Assembly (NCBI GenBank): GCA_037444825.1
Contig: JBBILR010000016.1
Coordinates: 1 to 58,344 of the forward strand
Direction of reading: 5' to 3'
DNA from: JBFLVU01 sp037444825
GTDB taxonomy: Bacteria > Acidobacteriota > UBA4820 > DSQY01
Length of the DNA stretch: 58,344 nt
A model generated the notes under the pieces. It saw nothing but the letters and a program-made list of their open reading frames with translations. It ran no database searches and was not told where the DNA came from. Of this stretch, positions 14,370 to 22,862 are shown one piece after another. The number at the start of each line of letters is the position of its first letter. Within the stretch, counting starts at the first letter, position 1. Both the position numbers and the translations under genes were made by a program.

Positions 14370-14536
14370 AAGGCCGGGCCTGCCCCGCCCGGCTCTCCAC
14401 GCCGCAGGCCGGGCCGAAAAAAGGTAGGGGGACCGGGGTAAAGCGGGGTATACTGGTGCCGGGAGGGCCTCAGGGCCCTCTTGCCGCGTGGTTGTCCGTT
14501 CCGGCCCCCGGTTCTCGAGGGGTGGGGAGAGACGGG
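14370..14536. other. Spacer with weak hairpin and a candidate -10
   Basis: A GCCGGGC/GCCCGGC stem (14373-14379 with 14387-14393) follows selB but lacks a T-run, so termination is uncertain. TATACT at 14449-14454 could be the -10 of the antiporter gene; no matching -35 is evident. Confidence 0.35.
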
Positions 14537-16000
14537 ATGACCCCTGACCGCCGCCGTTGGCCCCTCTCCCGCTGCTTCCTGGGCATCGCCCTCCTGCTCC
14601 TGCCCCTGGCCCTTCGGGCCTCCGGAGGGGAAGGCCCCGGCACCCCCGGGATTCGCCCCATCGGGGAGGTCCTGCCCCTGTGGAGCGCCCTCCCCTTCGC
14701 GGGCATTCTTCTCTCCATCGCCCTCTTCCCCCTTCTGGCCCCCCACTTCTGGCACCGCCACTACCCCAAGGTCTCCCTGGCGTGGGGCCTCGTCTTCGCC
14801 GTCCCGTTCCTTCTCGCCTTCGGCGGCCGGGCGGCCCACGAGATCCTCCACATCGCCCTGCTGGACTACGTTCCTTTCATCATCCTGCTGTGGGGGCTCT
14901 TCACCGTCTCCGGGGGGCTCCTCCTGAGGGGAAGCCTCGTGGGGACCCCCGGCGTCAACACCGCCCTCCTGGCGGCGGGGACGGCGGTGGCCTCCTGGAC
15001 GGGCACGACGGGGGCGGCCATGCTCCTCATCCGCCCCCTGTTGAGGGCCAACCGCCACCGCCGCCGCAAGGCCCACGTCGTGGTCTTTTTCATTTTCCTG
15101 GTGGCCAACATCGGCGGCTCCCTCACGCCCCTTGGGGATCCGCCCCTCTTCCTGGGTTTCCTCCACGGCGTGCCCTTCTTTTGGACCTTCCGGCTCCTGC
15201 CCGTGACCGCCTTCACGGCGGGGACGCTGCTGGGGATCTTTTTCCTTCTGGACCGGCGGGCCTTCGCGAGGGAAAGTCCCGAGGTGCGGCGGGGGGGGGA
15301 CGGGGAACGGACCCCTCTCCGGGTGGAGGGCCTCCGGAACTTCGTCTTTCTCGGGGGGATCCTGGGCGCCGTCCTGCTTTCGGGCTTCTGGAAGGCGGGC
15401 TCTTTGACCCTCTTCGGGGTCCCCCTGGAGGTCCAGAACCTGGCGCGCGACGCGCTGATCCTCGCCATGGGGGGGCTCTCCCTCGCCCTCACCCCGAAGG
15501 GGCTGAGGGAGGAGAACGGCTTCACCTGGGAGCCCATCCGGGAGGTGGCCGTCCTCTTCGCGGGGATCTTCGCCACCATCATCCCGGCGCTGGCCATCCT
15601 CAAGGCGGGGGAGCAGGGTCACCTCGCCTTCCTGGTCCGTTCCGTGAAGGAGCCGTGGCAGTACTTCTGGGCCGCCGGCTCCCTCTCCTCCTTCCTGGAC
15701 AACGCCCCCACGTACCTCACCTTCTTCAACATGCAGCTGGGGCGCTTCTACCCCGGCCTCCCCGAGGCGGCCTCCGTGGCCCGCCTGGTGTCGGAGAACC
15801 CCGTCTACCTGGAGGCGCTGGCGGCGGGGGCCGTCTTCATGGGGGCCAACACCTACATCGGCAACGCCCCCAACTTCATGGTCCGGTCCATCGCCGAGGA
15901 GGCGGGAGTGGACATGCCTTCCTTCTTCGGCTATCTCTTCCAGTGGGCGCTTCCCATCCTGATCCCGCTCTTCGCCCTCACGGGGATTCTCTTCTTTTAG
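14537..16000 (+). CDS. NhaD/ArsB-like sodium:proton antiporter
   Basis: This 487-residue integral membrane protein has about 12 hydrophobic segments and an N-terminal signal-like segment (about 12-28). Ion transporter superfamily signatures include NTALLAAGTAVASWTGTTGAAMLL, FLVANIGGSLTPLGDPPLFLGF and a symmetric second half with SSFLDNAPTYLTFF. Related proteins are annotated as NhaD-type Na+/H+ antiporters or citrate-family transporters. Na+/H+ exchange is the likely role, but the ion is inferred. The ATG at 14537 is preferred over a longer open frame that begins inside selB. It is followed 10 nt later by a small unknown gene. Confidence 0.85.
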   Translation: MTPDRRRWPLSRCFLGIALLLLPLALRASGGEGPGTPGIRPIGEVLPLWSALPFAGILLSIALFPLLAPHFWHRHYPKVSLAWGLVFAVPFLLAFGGRAAHEILHIALLDYVPFIILLWGLFTVSGGLLLRGSLVGTPGVNTALLAAGTAVASWTGTTGAAMLLIRPLLRANRHRRRKAHVVVFFIFLVANIGGSLTPLGDPPLFLGFLHGVPFFWTFRLLPVTAFTAGTLLGIFFLLDRRAFARESPEVRRGGDGERTPLRVEGLRNFVFLGGILGAVLLSGFWKAGSLTLFGVPLEVQNLARDALILAMGGLSLALTPKGLREENGFTWEPIREVAVLFAGIFATIIPALAILKAGEQGHLAFLVRSVKEPWQYFWAAGSLSSFLDNAPTYLTFFNMQLGRFYPGLPEAASVARLVSENPVYLEALAAGAVFMGANTYIGNAPNFMVRSIAEEAGVDMPSFFGYLFQWALPILIPLFALTGILFF

Positions 16001-16010
16001 GGAGGAAGCC

Positions 16011-16592
16011 ATGGCCGGAGGCTACGTCGAGATGGTGGTGGAAGGCCCGAAGGGCTGGGACCTGGGCTTTCTCCGGGGCTTCCTCCGGGCCCGGGGGGCC
16101 GCAGGGACGGTGCTGGACGCCGAGGCGGAAGGTTTCGACTGCAGCGGCTTCCGGGAGAGGCTCGAGGAACTGCTCCACCCCGGGCGGGAACGGCTCCACC
16201 TCATCGCGCCCCTCGACCTCCAGGCCCCCCTCGAGGAGGCGGTGGAAGCCTCCCGGGAAGGAGAGCACCCCCTGCGCCTCGTCGCCCGCCGGCCCGTCCG
16301 AGGGGCCGCCTTTTCCTTCTCGTTGCGCCTCTTCTCCCGGGAGGTGGGGGAGCGGGTCAAGACCCTCCTTTTCCATCCTCCGGAGGGGGTCCGCGTGGAG
16401 TGGGCGGCCCCCTTGGAGGAGCGAATCGACCCCAAAGCCCGCGGGGCCGAACTCTACGCCCCCGTCCACGACTACGAGCTGCGCGGGGAAGGGAGCTGTA
16501 GCGGACCCCTGGATGGCGTCCTCGACCTCCACCGTGCCCTCCGGAGGGAGGAGCCGGTGCACCTCCGCTCCCTGGAACTGCTGGAAGACTGA
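16011..16592 (+). CDS. Conserved-looking protein of unknown function
   Basis: I do not recognise this 193-residue soluble protein. It begins with a short alternating hydrophobic strand (YVEMVVEGP) and has an Arg/Glu-rich helical middle. Two segments (HPLRLVARRPVRGAAFSFSL and ERVKTLLFHPP) may be beta-strands, and VHDYELRGEGSCSGPLDGVLDLH lies near the end. It has no signal peptide or membrane segment and only two cysteines. AGGAAG precedes the ATG by a proper distance and it lies 10 nt after the antiporter, so it is probably cotranscribed and may be functionally linked. A bidirectional-looking hairpin follows. Confidence 0.7.
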   Translation: MAGGYVEMVVEGPKGWDLGFLRGFLRARGAAGTVLDAEAEGFDCSGFRERLEELLHPGRERLHLIAPLDLQAPLEEAVEASREGEHPLRLVARRPVRGAAFSFSLRLFSREVGERVKTLLFHPPEGVRVEWAAPLEERIDPKARGAELYAPVHDYELRGEGSCSGPLDGVLDLHRALRREEPVHLRSLELLED

Positions 16593-16616
16593 CCCCCGGC
16601 CCGGGAAGAAAGCGAA

Positions 16617-16640
16617 GAGGCGGGGCCGGAGCCCCGCCTC
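16617..16640 (-). terminator. Hairpin terminator between the unknown gene and hppA
   Basis: A perfect 10-bp stem, GAGGCGGGGC with GCCCCGCCTC, has a 4-nt loop. On the minus strand it is followed by a T-rich tract (TTCGCTTTCTTCC), fitting termination of hppA. It may also stop plus-strand reading. Confidence 0.65.
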
Positions 16641-16664
16641 TCGTTGTCCCACGCGCCTCGGCGC

Positions 16665-18911
16665 TCAGATGAAGAGGGGCGCCAGCACCAGCGTGATGGT
16701 GGAGAGCAGCTTGATGAGGACGTGCAGGGAGGGGCCGGCGGTGTCCTTGAAGGGGTCTCCGACGGTGTCGCCCACCACCGCCGCGGCGTGGGTGGGGTTC
16801 TTGGACTTGGAGCCGTCGGGACCGATAAGGTACTTGCCGCCGTGGGCGCCCGACTCGATGTACTTCTTGGCGTTGTCCCACGCGCCGCCGCCGTTGTTCA
16901 AAAGCAGGGCGGTGATGATACCCACGATGGTCCCCACCATGAGCAGGGCCGCCACCGCCTCGGCGGAGATCAGCTTGTCGGCCTCGGAGGCGAAGGCGAA
17001 GCGGAAGACCAAGCCCACGGCGATGGGCATGAGGACCACGAGAAGGCCGGGGGCCACCATCTTGCGGAGGGCGGCCTTGGTGACGATGTCCACGCAGGAG
17101 CCGTAGTCTGGCTTGAAGTCCTTGGGGAACTGGATGATGTCGTTCACCCGGGGCAGCTTGGCGTACTGGCGGCGGACCTCCTCGATGATGGACTGGGCCG
17201 CCGCGCCCACGGCCCGGATGGCCAGGGCGGAGAAGAGGAAGACCAGCATGGCGCCGAGCATGGCGCCGACGAAGACCACGGGCTTGCCCAGGTCCACCTT
17301 GAAGACGAAGTCGTGGCCGAGGCCCGCGTACTGGATCACCTCGTCCATGTACGCCTGGAAGAGGAGGAAGGCCGCCAGGCCGGCGGAGCCGATGGCGTAC
17401 CCCTTGGTGAGGGCCTTGGTGGTGTTGCCCACGGCGTCGAGGCGGTCGGTCTTCTTGCGGATCTCCTCAGGCTGTTCCGACATCTCCACGATGCCGCCGG
17501 CGTTGTCGGTGATGGGCCCGAAGGTGTCCATGGCGAGGATGTAGGCGGCGGTGGCCAGCATCCCCATGGTGGCCACGGCGGTCCCGAAGAGGCCGGCGTG
17601 GGGCAGGCCGGTGCTATACCCCAGGTAGTAGGAGGCCAGAAGGGCGGCGCCCATGACGATCGTGGGCATCCAGGTGCACTCGAAGCCCACGCCGATGCCG
17701 GCGATGATGTTGGTGGCGGGGCCGGTCTTGGAGGCCTCGGCGATGGACTGGACGGGCCGGTACTTGTACTCGGTGTAGTACTGGGTGATGTAGACGAAGG
17801 CCACCGAGGTGAGCACGCCCAGGATGCCGCAGAGGAAGAAATGCCACCAGGCGTTGGGGGCCTGCGGGCTGTGGAGGAGCCACTTGGAGGCCACGCCGAA
17901 GAGGATCATGGCCAGGACCACGGCCACGTAGTAGCCGCGGTTCAGGGCGTCCATGGGGTCCATTTTCTCTTCCTTGTCCATCTTCACGGACAGGATGCCG
18001 ATGATGGAGGCGATGATCCCCAGGGCCCGGGCCACGAGGGGGAACATCATGACGCCCACCACCCCGGCGGAGAAGGCCATCCCCGCCTTGTCGGCGGCGG
18101 CGGCCAGGCTGGCGCCCAGGATCATGGCCCCGATGTTCTCGGCGGCGGTGGACTCGAAGAGGTCGGCGCCGCGGCCGGCGCAGTCCCCCACGTTGTCGCC
18201 CACGAGGTCGGCGACGACGGCGGGGTTCCTGGGGTCGTCCTCGGGGATACCCGCCTCCACCTTGCCCACGAGGTCGGCGCCCACGTCGGCGGCCTTGGTG
18301 TAGATTCCGCCGCCCAGCTGGGCGAAGAGGGCCACGAAGGAAGCGCCGAAGCCGTAGCCGACGATGAGCAGCGGGATCTTCGTGGGCTCCACGACGCCGG
18401 TGGCGTTGATGAGGGCGTAGAGGCCGGCGACGCCCAGAAGGCTCATGGCCACCACGAGCAGGCCCGAAACGGCGCCGCCCCGAAGGGCGATGCGCAGGGC
18501 GTCGTTGAGGCTCCTGAGGGCCGCGGAGGCCGTGCGGATGTTGGAGCGGATGGAGACCCACATCCCCACGTACCCGGCCACCACGGAGCAGAGGGCGCCG
18601 AAAACGAAGGAGAGGGTGATCCAGAAGGCCAGCTGGAGGGAACTGGGAACGGGGTCGAAGTCCCGGTGGTTGCGGACGAAGCCGTAGCCGATGAAGAGGG
18701 CCACGGCGAAGAGGCCCGCCAGCAGGATGATGGTGGAGTTCTGCCGGCGAAGGAAGGCCTCGGCGCCCTCCTTGATGGCGTCGGAGATCTTCCGCATCTC
18801 CGGGGAGCCCGTGTCCTTGCCGAGAACCCAGCGGGCCAGCCAAAAGGCCGTGAGCAGGCCCAGGACGCTCATCCCTAGAGTGAGTGCCATGAGAAACCAC
18901 AGTTCGTTCAT
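16665..18911 (-). CDS. hppA: Membrane H+-translocating pyrophosphatase, K+-independent type
   Basis: This 748-residue polytopic protein (about 16 membrane segments) has the PPi-binding motifs DVGADLVGKVEAGIPEDDPRN and DNVGDCAGRGADLFES. It hydrolyses cytoplasmic pyrophosphate and pumps protons across the membrane. The diagnostic GNTTKALTKG has Lys at about residue 499 where K+-dependent enzymes have Ala, which marks the K+-independent, H+-pumping class by family knowledge. GGAGGAGGAAG precedes the ATG. It lies downstream of the ExbD operon terminator and probably has its own promoter in the 334-bp spacer. Confidence 0.97.
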   Translation of the reverse strand: MNELWFLMALTLGMSVLGLLTAFWLARWVLGKDTGSPEMRKISDAIKEGAEAFLRRQNSTIILLAGLFAVALFIGYGFVRNHRDFDPVPSSLQLAFWITLSFVFGALCSVVAGYVGMWVSIRSNIRTASAALRSLNDALRIALRGGAVSGLLVVAMSLLGVAGLYALINATGVVEPTKIPLLIVGYGFGASFVALFAQLGGGIYTKAADVGADLVGKVEAGIPEDDPRNPAVVADLVGDNVGDCAGRGADLFESTAAENIGAMILGASLAAAADKAGMAFSAGVVGVMMFPLVARALGIIASIIGILSVKMDKEEKMDPMDALNRGYYVAVVLAMILFGVASKWLLHSPQAPNAWWHFFLCGILGVLTSVAFVYITQYYTEYKYRPVQSIAEASKTGPATNIIAGIGVGFECTWMPTIVMGAALLASYYLGYSTGLPHAGLFGTAVATMGMLATAAYILAMDTFGPITDNAGGIVEMSEQPEEIRKKTDRLDAVGNTTKALTKGYAIGSAGLAAFLLFQAYMDEVIQYAGLGHDFVFKVDLGKPVVFVGAMLGAMLVFLFSALAIRAVGAAAQSIIEEVRRQYAKLPRVNDIIQFPKDFKPDYGSCVDIVTKAALRKMVAPGLLVVLMPIAVGLVFRFAFASEADKLISAEAVAALLMVGTIVGIITALLLNNGGGAWDNAKKYIESGAHGGKYLIGPDGSKSKNPTHAAAVVGDTVGDPFKDTAGPSLHVLIKLLSTITLVLAPLFI

Positions 18912-19245
18912 GCGCTTCCTCCTCCCGAACGGGTCAGGTTCTTGAAAACCTCGCGCCTACGGATTCGTTGCCCCCCGGAACCGACCGGCGGCCCAGCCGC
19001 TTACGGAAAGGATGCCACAGGGAAAGGCCGCCGTCCAGAGCCGAAAAAGGAAGCTCCAGGGGTGGGGCACCTCACGATGGGGAAGGGGCCCATTCGGGGC
19101 GGTAGCGAGACCCCCCCGGGGAGTCCCTTCGGGGGGCTCGCGGAAATGCCTCAGAATCAAGGTCGAAGGAAAAAGCCGAAGCCGCCCCGCGGGGCGGCTT
19201 CGGCTTGAGATGCAACAATATGATTCAGTCCAGGCCAGCGGGGGG
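18912..19245. other. 334-bp spacer upstream of hppA
   Basis: No gene is apparent. It contains the exb operon terminator (19173-19206) and, on the hppA side, an imperfect GC hairpin (19105-19109 with 19137-19141, and 19111-19117 with 19131-19136). No convincing -35/-10 pair is visible on the minus strand. Confidence 0.6.
19173..19206 (-). terminator. Strong intrinsic terminator of the TonB-Exb operon
   Basis: A perfect 16-bp inverted repeat (AAGCCGAAGCCGCCCC and its complement) has a 2-nt centre. On the minus strand it runs into TTTTTCC, immediately after the second exbD gene. Confidence 0.9.
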
Positions 19246-19650
19246 TCAGTTCAAAACGAAGCCGATGGTCTCCACCTTCCCCGGCCCCCGGGCCACGTCC
19301 AGCGCCTTCACCACCGTCTCGTAGGTGGCCTTGTCGTCCACGTCCACGAAGAGGATCTTGTCGGCCCGGGTGGCGTAGATGGCGCTGAGCCGCTCGGGGA
19401 GCTCCTGGAAGCTCACCGGCTGGCGGTTGATGGAGAGGTTGTTGCCCGCGTCGATGGCCAGCACGATCACGTTGCTCTGACCGGGGTTGGACGAGGGCGG
19501 AGCCTTGGGCGGAACCTGGCTGGTGAAGCCCTTTTGGAGGATGGGGGTGATCACCATGAAGATGATGATCAACACCAGGAGGATGTCGACCAGGGGCGTG
19601 ACGTTGATGTCCGCCATCGCGCCGCTGCGCTTGCCGACGTTCATAGCCAT
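19246..19650 (-). CDS. ExbD/TolR family proton-channel subunit (second copy)
   Basis: This 134-residue protein has a short cytoplasmic N terminus and one membrane helix (about 18-40) preceded by NVTPLVDILLVLIIIFM. The conserved channel Asp lies in PLVD. A periplasmic domain follows, with FVDVDDKATYETVVKALD. It differs from the first ExbD in its periplasmic part, so the pair may form a mixed complex or serve different partners. AGGAGG precedes the ATG and the gap to the upstream copy is 12 nt. It is the last gene before the strong terminator. Confidence 0.92.
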   Translation of the reverse strand: MAMNVGKRSGAMADINVTPLVDILLVLIIIFMVITPILQKGFTSQVPPKAPPSSNPGQSNVIVLAIDAGNNLSINRQPVSFQELPERLSAIYATRADKILFVDVDDKATYETVVKALDVARGPGKVETIGFVLN

Positions 19651-19662
19651 GGCCGGTTCCTC

Positions 19663-20130
19663 CTACTTGGTTCCGCTGGCGATGGCCCCCGCCGCATTGC
19701 CGGTGACCGGGTTGCCCTTTTCGTCCACGTGCTGGGCCACGAGTCCCACGCCCTTGAAGCCCACCGACTGGACCACCTTGAGGACGTCCTTCACGTAGGA
19801 GAACTCCACCCTCCGGTCGGCCTTGATGTACACCTCGCGGCCGGGGTTGCGGGCGTAGTCTTCCTGAAGGTTCTCCCTCAGGACGTCGCCGGGGATCCAC
19901 TTGGAGCCGTAGTAGAGCTTGCCGTCCTGCTGGAGAGAGATGTTGATGTTGCTCTCCTTCTCCGGCTGGGGCTCGGGGTTCCGGGCGGTGGGAAGGTTGA
20001 CGGGGACGCCTTTCTGCAGCAGGGGGGTGACCACCATGAAGATGATGAGCAGCACCAGACACACGTCCGCGAAGGGCGTGATGTTGATGTTGGCGTTCAT
20101 CTCCCCCTTGCCGCCCACGTTCATGCTCAT
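19663..20130 (-). CDS. ExbD/TolR family proton-channel subunit (first copy)
   Basis: This 155-residue protein has NITPFADVCLVLLIIFMVVTP (about 15-37) with the membrane Asp, then a periplasmic domain. That domain includes EVYIKADRRVEFSYVKDVLKVVQSVGF, the standard ExbD fold. It works with ExbB to turn proton flow into motion of TonB. A non-standard Gly/Ala-rich tail of about 25 residues ends the protein. GGAGG lies just before the ATG. Confidence 0.93.
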   Translation of the reverse strand: MSMNVGGKGEMNANINITPFADVCLVLLIIFMVVTPLLQKGVPVNLPTARNPEPQPEKESNINISLQQDGKLYYGSKWIPGDVLRENLQEDYARNPGREVYIKADRRVEFSYVKDVLKVVQSVGFKGVGLVAQHVDEKGNPVTGNAAGAIASGTK

Positions 20131-20148
20131 GGCATCCTCCCGGGAGGG

Positions 20149-20823
20149 TTACTTCTCCTCGATGCCCGTGATCTTCACGAAGTGGTCCACCAGCTCGGAG
20201 GCGGCGTTGCTCATCTCGATGGAGATGAGGTCGGCCTTGTCGGTGAAGTAGTTGTAGAACCACACCGCGGGCACGGCCACGAAGAGGCCGAAGGCCGTCG
20301 TGATGAGGGCCTCGGCGATACCGCCGGCCACCGCGCCGATGCCGCCGGAGCCGGTGAGGGCCATACCGCGGAAGGCGTTGATGATGCCCACGACGGTGCC
20401 GAAGAGGCCCACGAAGGGGGCGGTGGCGCCGACGGTGGCGAGGGTGCCGAAGCCGCGCTTCATTTCGGAGGCGGTCTTCACGGTGGCCCGCTCGATGGCG
20501 CGCTTGGAGGCCTCGATGACGTTGTAGTCCACGCTGGAGGCCGTCTCGGCCTTGAACTCCAGAAGGGCCGCGGAGAAGACCTTGGCGAGGTGGCTGTTCT
20601 TGAACTTCTTGGCGAGGTCGATGCACTCGTCAATCTTGTTCTGCTTCAGAAGGCCACCCACCTTCGTGATGAACTGCAGCGACTGCTTCTTGGCCGACCG
20701 GAAGAGGATGAACCTGTCGATGAAGACCCAGATGGACAACAGGTTCATGGCCACCAGCAGGAACGCCACGCCCTTGGCCAGCCATCCCATTTCATGCCAG
20801 AGGTCGATGATATTGAAACTCAT
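20149..20823 (-). CDS. exbB: ExbB/TolQ/MotA family proton-channel protein
   Basis: This 224-residue protein has three membrane helices (about 13-33, 115-140, 160-185). The central motif GTLATVGATAPFVGLFGTVVGIINAFRGM is typical of ExbB/TolQ. It forms the pentameric proton channel that energises TonB. Downstream are two exbD genes and upstream is tonB, so ExbB rather than TolQ is the better name. AAAGGAG precedes the ATG. Confidence 0.94.
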   Translation of the reverse strand: MSFNIIDLWHEMGWLAKGVAFLLVAMNLLSIWVFIDRFILFRSAKKQSLQFITKVGGLLKQNKIDECIDLAKKFKNSHLAKVFSAALLEFKAETASSVDYNVIEASKRAIERATVKTASEMKRGFGTLATVGATAPFVGLFGTVVGIINAFRGMALTGSGGIGAVAGGIAEALITTAFGLFVAVPAVWFYNYFTDKADLISIEMSNAASELVDHFVKITGIEEK

Positions 20824-20860
20824 TGCGCGGACTCCTTTCTGACGAACGCCAACCGCAACC

Positions 20861-21583
20861 CTACCTGCTCGCCGAGAAGTTGATCGTCACGATCCAGAAC
20901 ACCGACACCCGCTGACCGGCCTCGGTCGTCGGGGGAGAATACTTCCACTTGCGCACCGCCTGCAGGGCGGCCTCGTTGAAGATGGGGTTGTTGGACTGGA
21001 GGACGCGGGCGTTTTCCACGTCCCCGTTCTCGTTGATGATGATCTCCAGGACCACCCGGCCCGAAAGACCCATGGCCTGCGCCGCCGGCGGGTAGGTGGG
21101 GTTGATCTGCCGAATCAGCTTGGGCTGCCGGATGGAGCCCATGGGCAGGATCTTCTTCTCCTGCTGGCCCAGGGGGCCGCCGCCCAGGACGCCGCCCAGG
21201 ACGCCGCCCTCCACGCCGCCCTCGACGCCGCCTTCCACGCCGCCCTCACCGCCGCCGGAGGTGGCGGGGGTCGGCGGGGGGAGTTTGTCGGGGACCACGG
21301 TGGGGGCCACCAGCTTGTTGGGGTCCATGGGCGGAGGGGCCTGCACCTTTGGCGCCGCAACCTTCGGCGGGGCCGGAGGGGGAGGCGGGGGGGGCGGAGG
21401 GGGCGCCGAGGAGAAGAAGGAGACGACGATGGGGGGGGGCTGGAGGACGTCCTCGGCGTAGATGCTGTAGAGAACGAGGCCCGTGATGAGGAGGACGTGG
21501 AAGAGGACCGCCACGGGGAAGGAGTACACCTTCACCTTCGACGGCTTGGGTTTCTTGGTTTCGACCAGGGATTCCTCGAACAT
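20861..21583 (-). CDS. tonB: TonB-like energy transducer with Gly-Val repeat linker
   Basis: This 240-residue protein has a cytoplasmic N terminus, one membrane anchor (about 22-42), a run of ten prolines and a linker with EGGV repeated three times then LGGV twice (encoded by near-identical 12-nt units at about 21186-21245). The C-terminal TonB domain contains NPTYPPAAQAMGLSGRVVLEI and ending EAALQAVRKWKYSPPT. It spans the periplasm to power outer-membrane receptors. The start at 21583 has GAGGTG upstream and lies 11 nt after the TPR gene. The flexible Gly repeat is unlike the Pro-Lys linkers of enteric TonB. Confidence 0.92.
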   Translation of the reverse strand: MFEESLVETKKPKPSKVKVYSFPVAVLFHVLLITGLVLYSIYAEDVLQPPPIVVSFFSSAPPPPPPPPPPAPPKVAAPKVQAPPPMDPNKLVAPTVVPDKLPPPTPATSGGGEGGVEGGVEGGVEGGVLGGVLGGGPLGQQEKKILPMGSIRQPKLIRQINPTYPPAAQAMGLSGRVVLEIIINENGDVENARVLQSNNPIFNEAALQAVRKWKYSPPTTEAGQRVSVFWIVTINFSASR

Positions 21584-21594
21584 GCGGCACCTCG

Positions 21595-22509
21595 TCAGTT
21601 GGCGGCCGGTGTGGTGGAAGACGGCGGAGGGGGCGTCCCGGGCTTGTAGGTGCCCTTCCGGATGGCCAGCGCCGTATCCTTCTCCTGGTCGGCCATCTTG
21701 ATGAACTCGTCGGCCTGGGCCAGCAGTTCCTTCTTCAGACGGCGGTCCTTCTCGTTCTCCGCCGCGTTCTTCGCCAGGTCGGCCTTCTGCCGGTACAACA
21801 GGTTCTTGAACAGGTGGCCGTTGAAGTTCAGCGGGTCGATGGCCAGGGCCCGGTTCAGGGCGCCCATCCCCGTCTCTACGATGGTCTTCCGCTGTTCGTC
21901 GGGGGCGTCCTTCCGGTAGGACTTGTCCCAGCACAGGGCGCCGATCATCAGCCACCCGTTGACGTCGTTGGGGGTGAGCTCGGCCTTCTTCTGGTAGTAC
22001 TCCAGCGATTTCTCGAAGTTCCCCATCTTGGCGTACATGGCCGCCAGCGTCTGGATGACGCGACCGTCCTTGGGGTCCTTCCTCAGCTCGCCCTCGTAGA
22101 ACTTGATCCCCTGCTCCAGGCGGTTCTGGTTGATGTAGAGGTTGATGATGTAGTCCTGGATGGTGTCGTCCCGGCCCACCAGGCTGAGGTACTTCTGGAA
22201 GGCTTCCAGGGCCTTGTCGGTGTACATCTCGTCCTTGGGGGCCTTGGAGCCGGGCTCCACGAGGCTCCAGTAGGAGAAGGCCAGGTACTTCCAGTTGACC
22301 TCCCGCCGCGGGTTGATCCTCAGCGCGGCCTGGAAGTTCTTGGCGGCCTCCTCGTACTTTCCGGCCTTGTAGGCCTTGGCGGCGTCCTTCATGAAGAGGT
22401 GCTCCTTCAGGGAAGAGCAGCCCACGGCCGAGGCGGCCACCGTGACGATGAGCCCCAGCACCGCCGCCCTTCTCGCCCAGCCTCGTCCTTTCCATTGGCC
22501 CAAACGCAT
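21595..22509 (-). CDS. TPR-repeat lipoprotein at the head of the TonB operon
   Basis: This 304-residue protein has a signal peptide with an AVGC lipobox (Cys at about residue 30). At least three TPR-like helical pairs follow, with YKAGKYEEAAKNFQAALRINP, KMGNFEKSLEYYQKKAELTPND and ALNRALAIDPLN. The tail is Lys/Pro-rich. It is probably anchored to a membrane from the periplasmic side and scaffolds the TonB/Exb system; that role is inferred from position. The ATG at 22509 has GGAGG 8 nt upstream; a longer frame exists but lacks such a site. Confidence 0.88.
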   Translation of the reverse strand: MRLGQWKGRGWARRAAVLGLIVTVAASAVGCSSLKEHLFMKDAAKAYKAGKYEEAAKNFQAALRINPRREVNWKYLAFSYWSLVEPGSKAPKDEMYTDKALEAFQKYLSLVGRDDTIQDYIINLYINQNRLEQGIKFYEGELRKDPKDGRVIQTLAAMYAKMGNFEKSLEYYQKKAELTPNDVNGWLMIGALCWDKSYRKDAPDEQRKTIVETGMGALNRALAIDPLNFNGHLFKNLLYRQKADLAKNAAENEKDRRLKKELLAQADEFIKMADQEKDTALAIRKGTYKPGTPPPPSSTTPAAN

Positions 22510-22862
22510 CGCATTGGCCTCCAGGAGGGTTCCCTCGGAAGGGAGTTGCGCCATGTACGACCCCTCGGCCTTCCAGGGGACTCGGACTGAACGGGCTGCC
22601 GTCCTTCTCAACGGGGTGTCCGCGGGGGTCCGAATCGCCGAAAGCCGCCCGACCGACCGGGTGCCGCTTGCCGCGGCCTGCCCAAGTTGGTCAATAAACC
22701 ATATTCCCGAGCGTTTGGCAAGAGGCGGGGGTCCGCCCGAAATCCTGGGGGAATTGCCCCAGGTCCGGTTCCTCGCCGGCTTCGGTCGTCGGGACACGGC
22801 GTCGGCCTCCTGTGGTACGGTGGACCCGGTCCGCCCGGGCCGCCGAAAGGGTGAGACCGGAG
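22510..22862. other. 353-bp divergent regulatory region
   Basis: No gene is apparent. It contains the candidate TonB-operon promoter, a CCTGGGG/CCCCAGG hairpin (22744-22750 with 22757-22763) and a possible TACGGT -10 at 22815-22820 for the FAD gene. The operon leader would be about 175 nt long. Confidence 0.6.
22693..22721 (-). promoter_or_regulatory. Candidate promoter of the TPR-TonB-Exb operon
   Basis: The minus strand reads TTGCCA (22716-22721), a 17-bp spacer, then TTTATT (22693-22698). This is one of the most AT-rich spots in the region. Confidence 0.4.

Noticed and set aside
14373..14393. Terminator between selB and the antiporter
   Set aside because: The stem is only 7 bp and no T-run follows on the plus strand, so it is recorded only as a weak hairpin.
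21186..21245. Assembly artefact in the Gly-Val repeats of tonB
   Set aside because: The frame stays open and the flanking TonB domains are intact, so the repeat is accepted as a real linker.
22510..22797. N-terminal extension of the TPR lipoprotein
   Set aside because: It would place about 96 unrelated residues before a clear lipoprotein signal peptide, and the ATG at 22509 has a good ribosome site.
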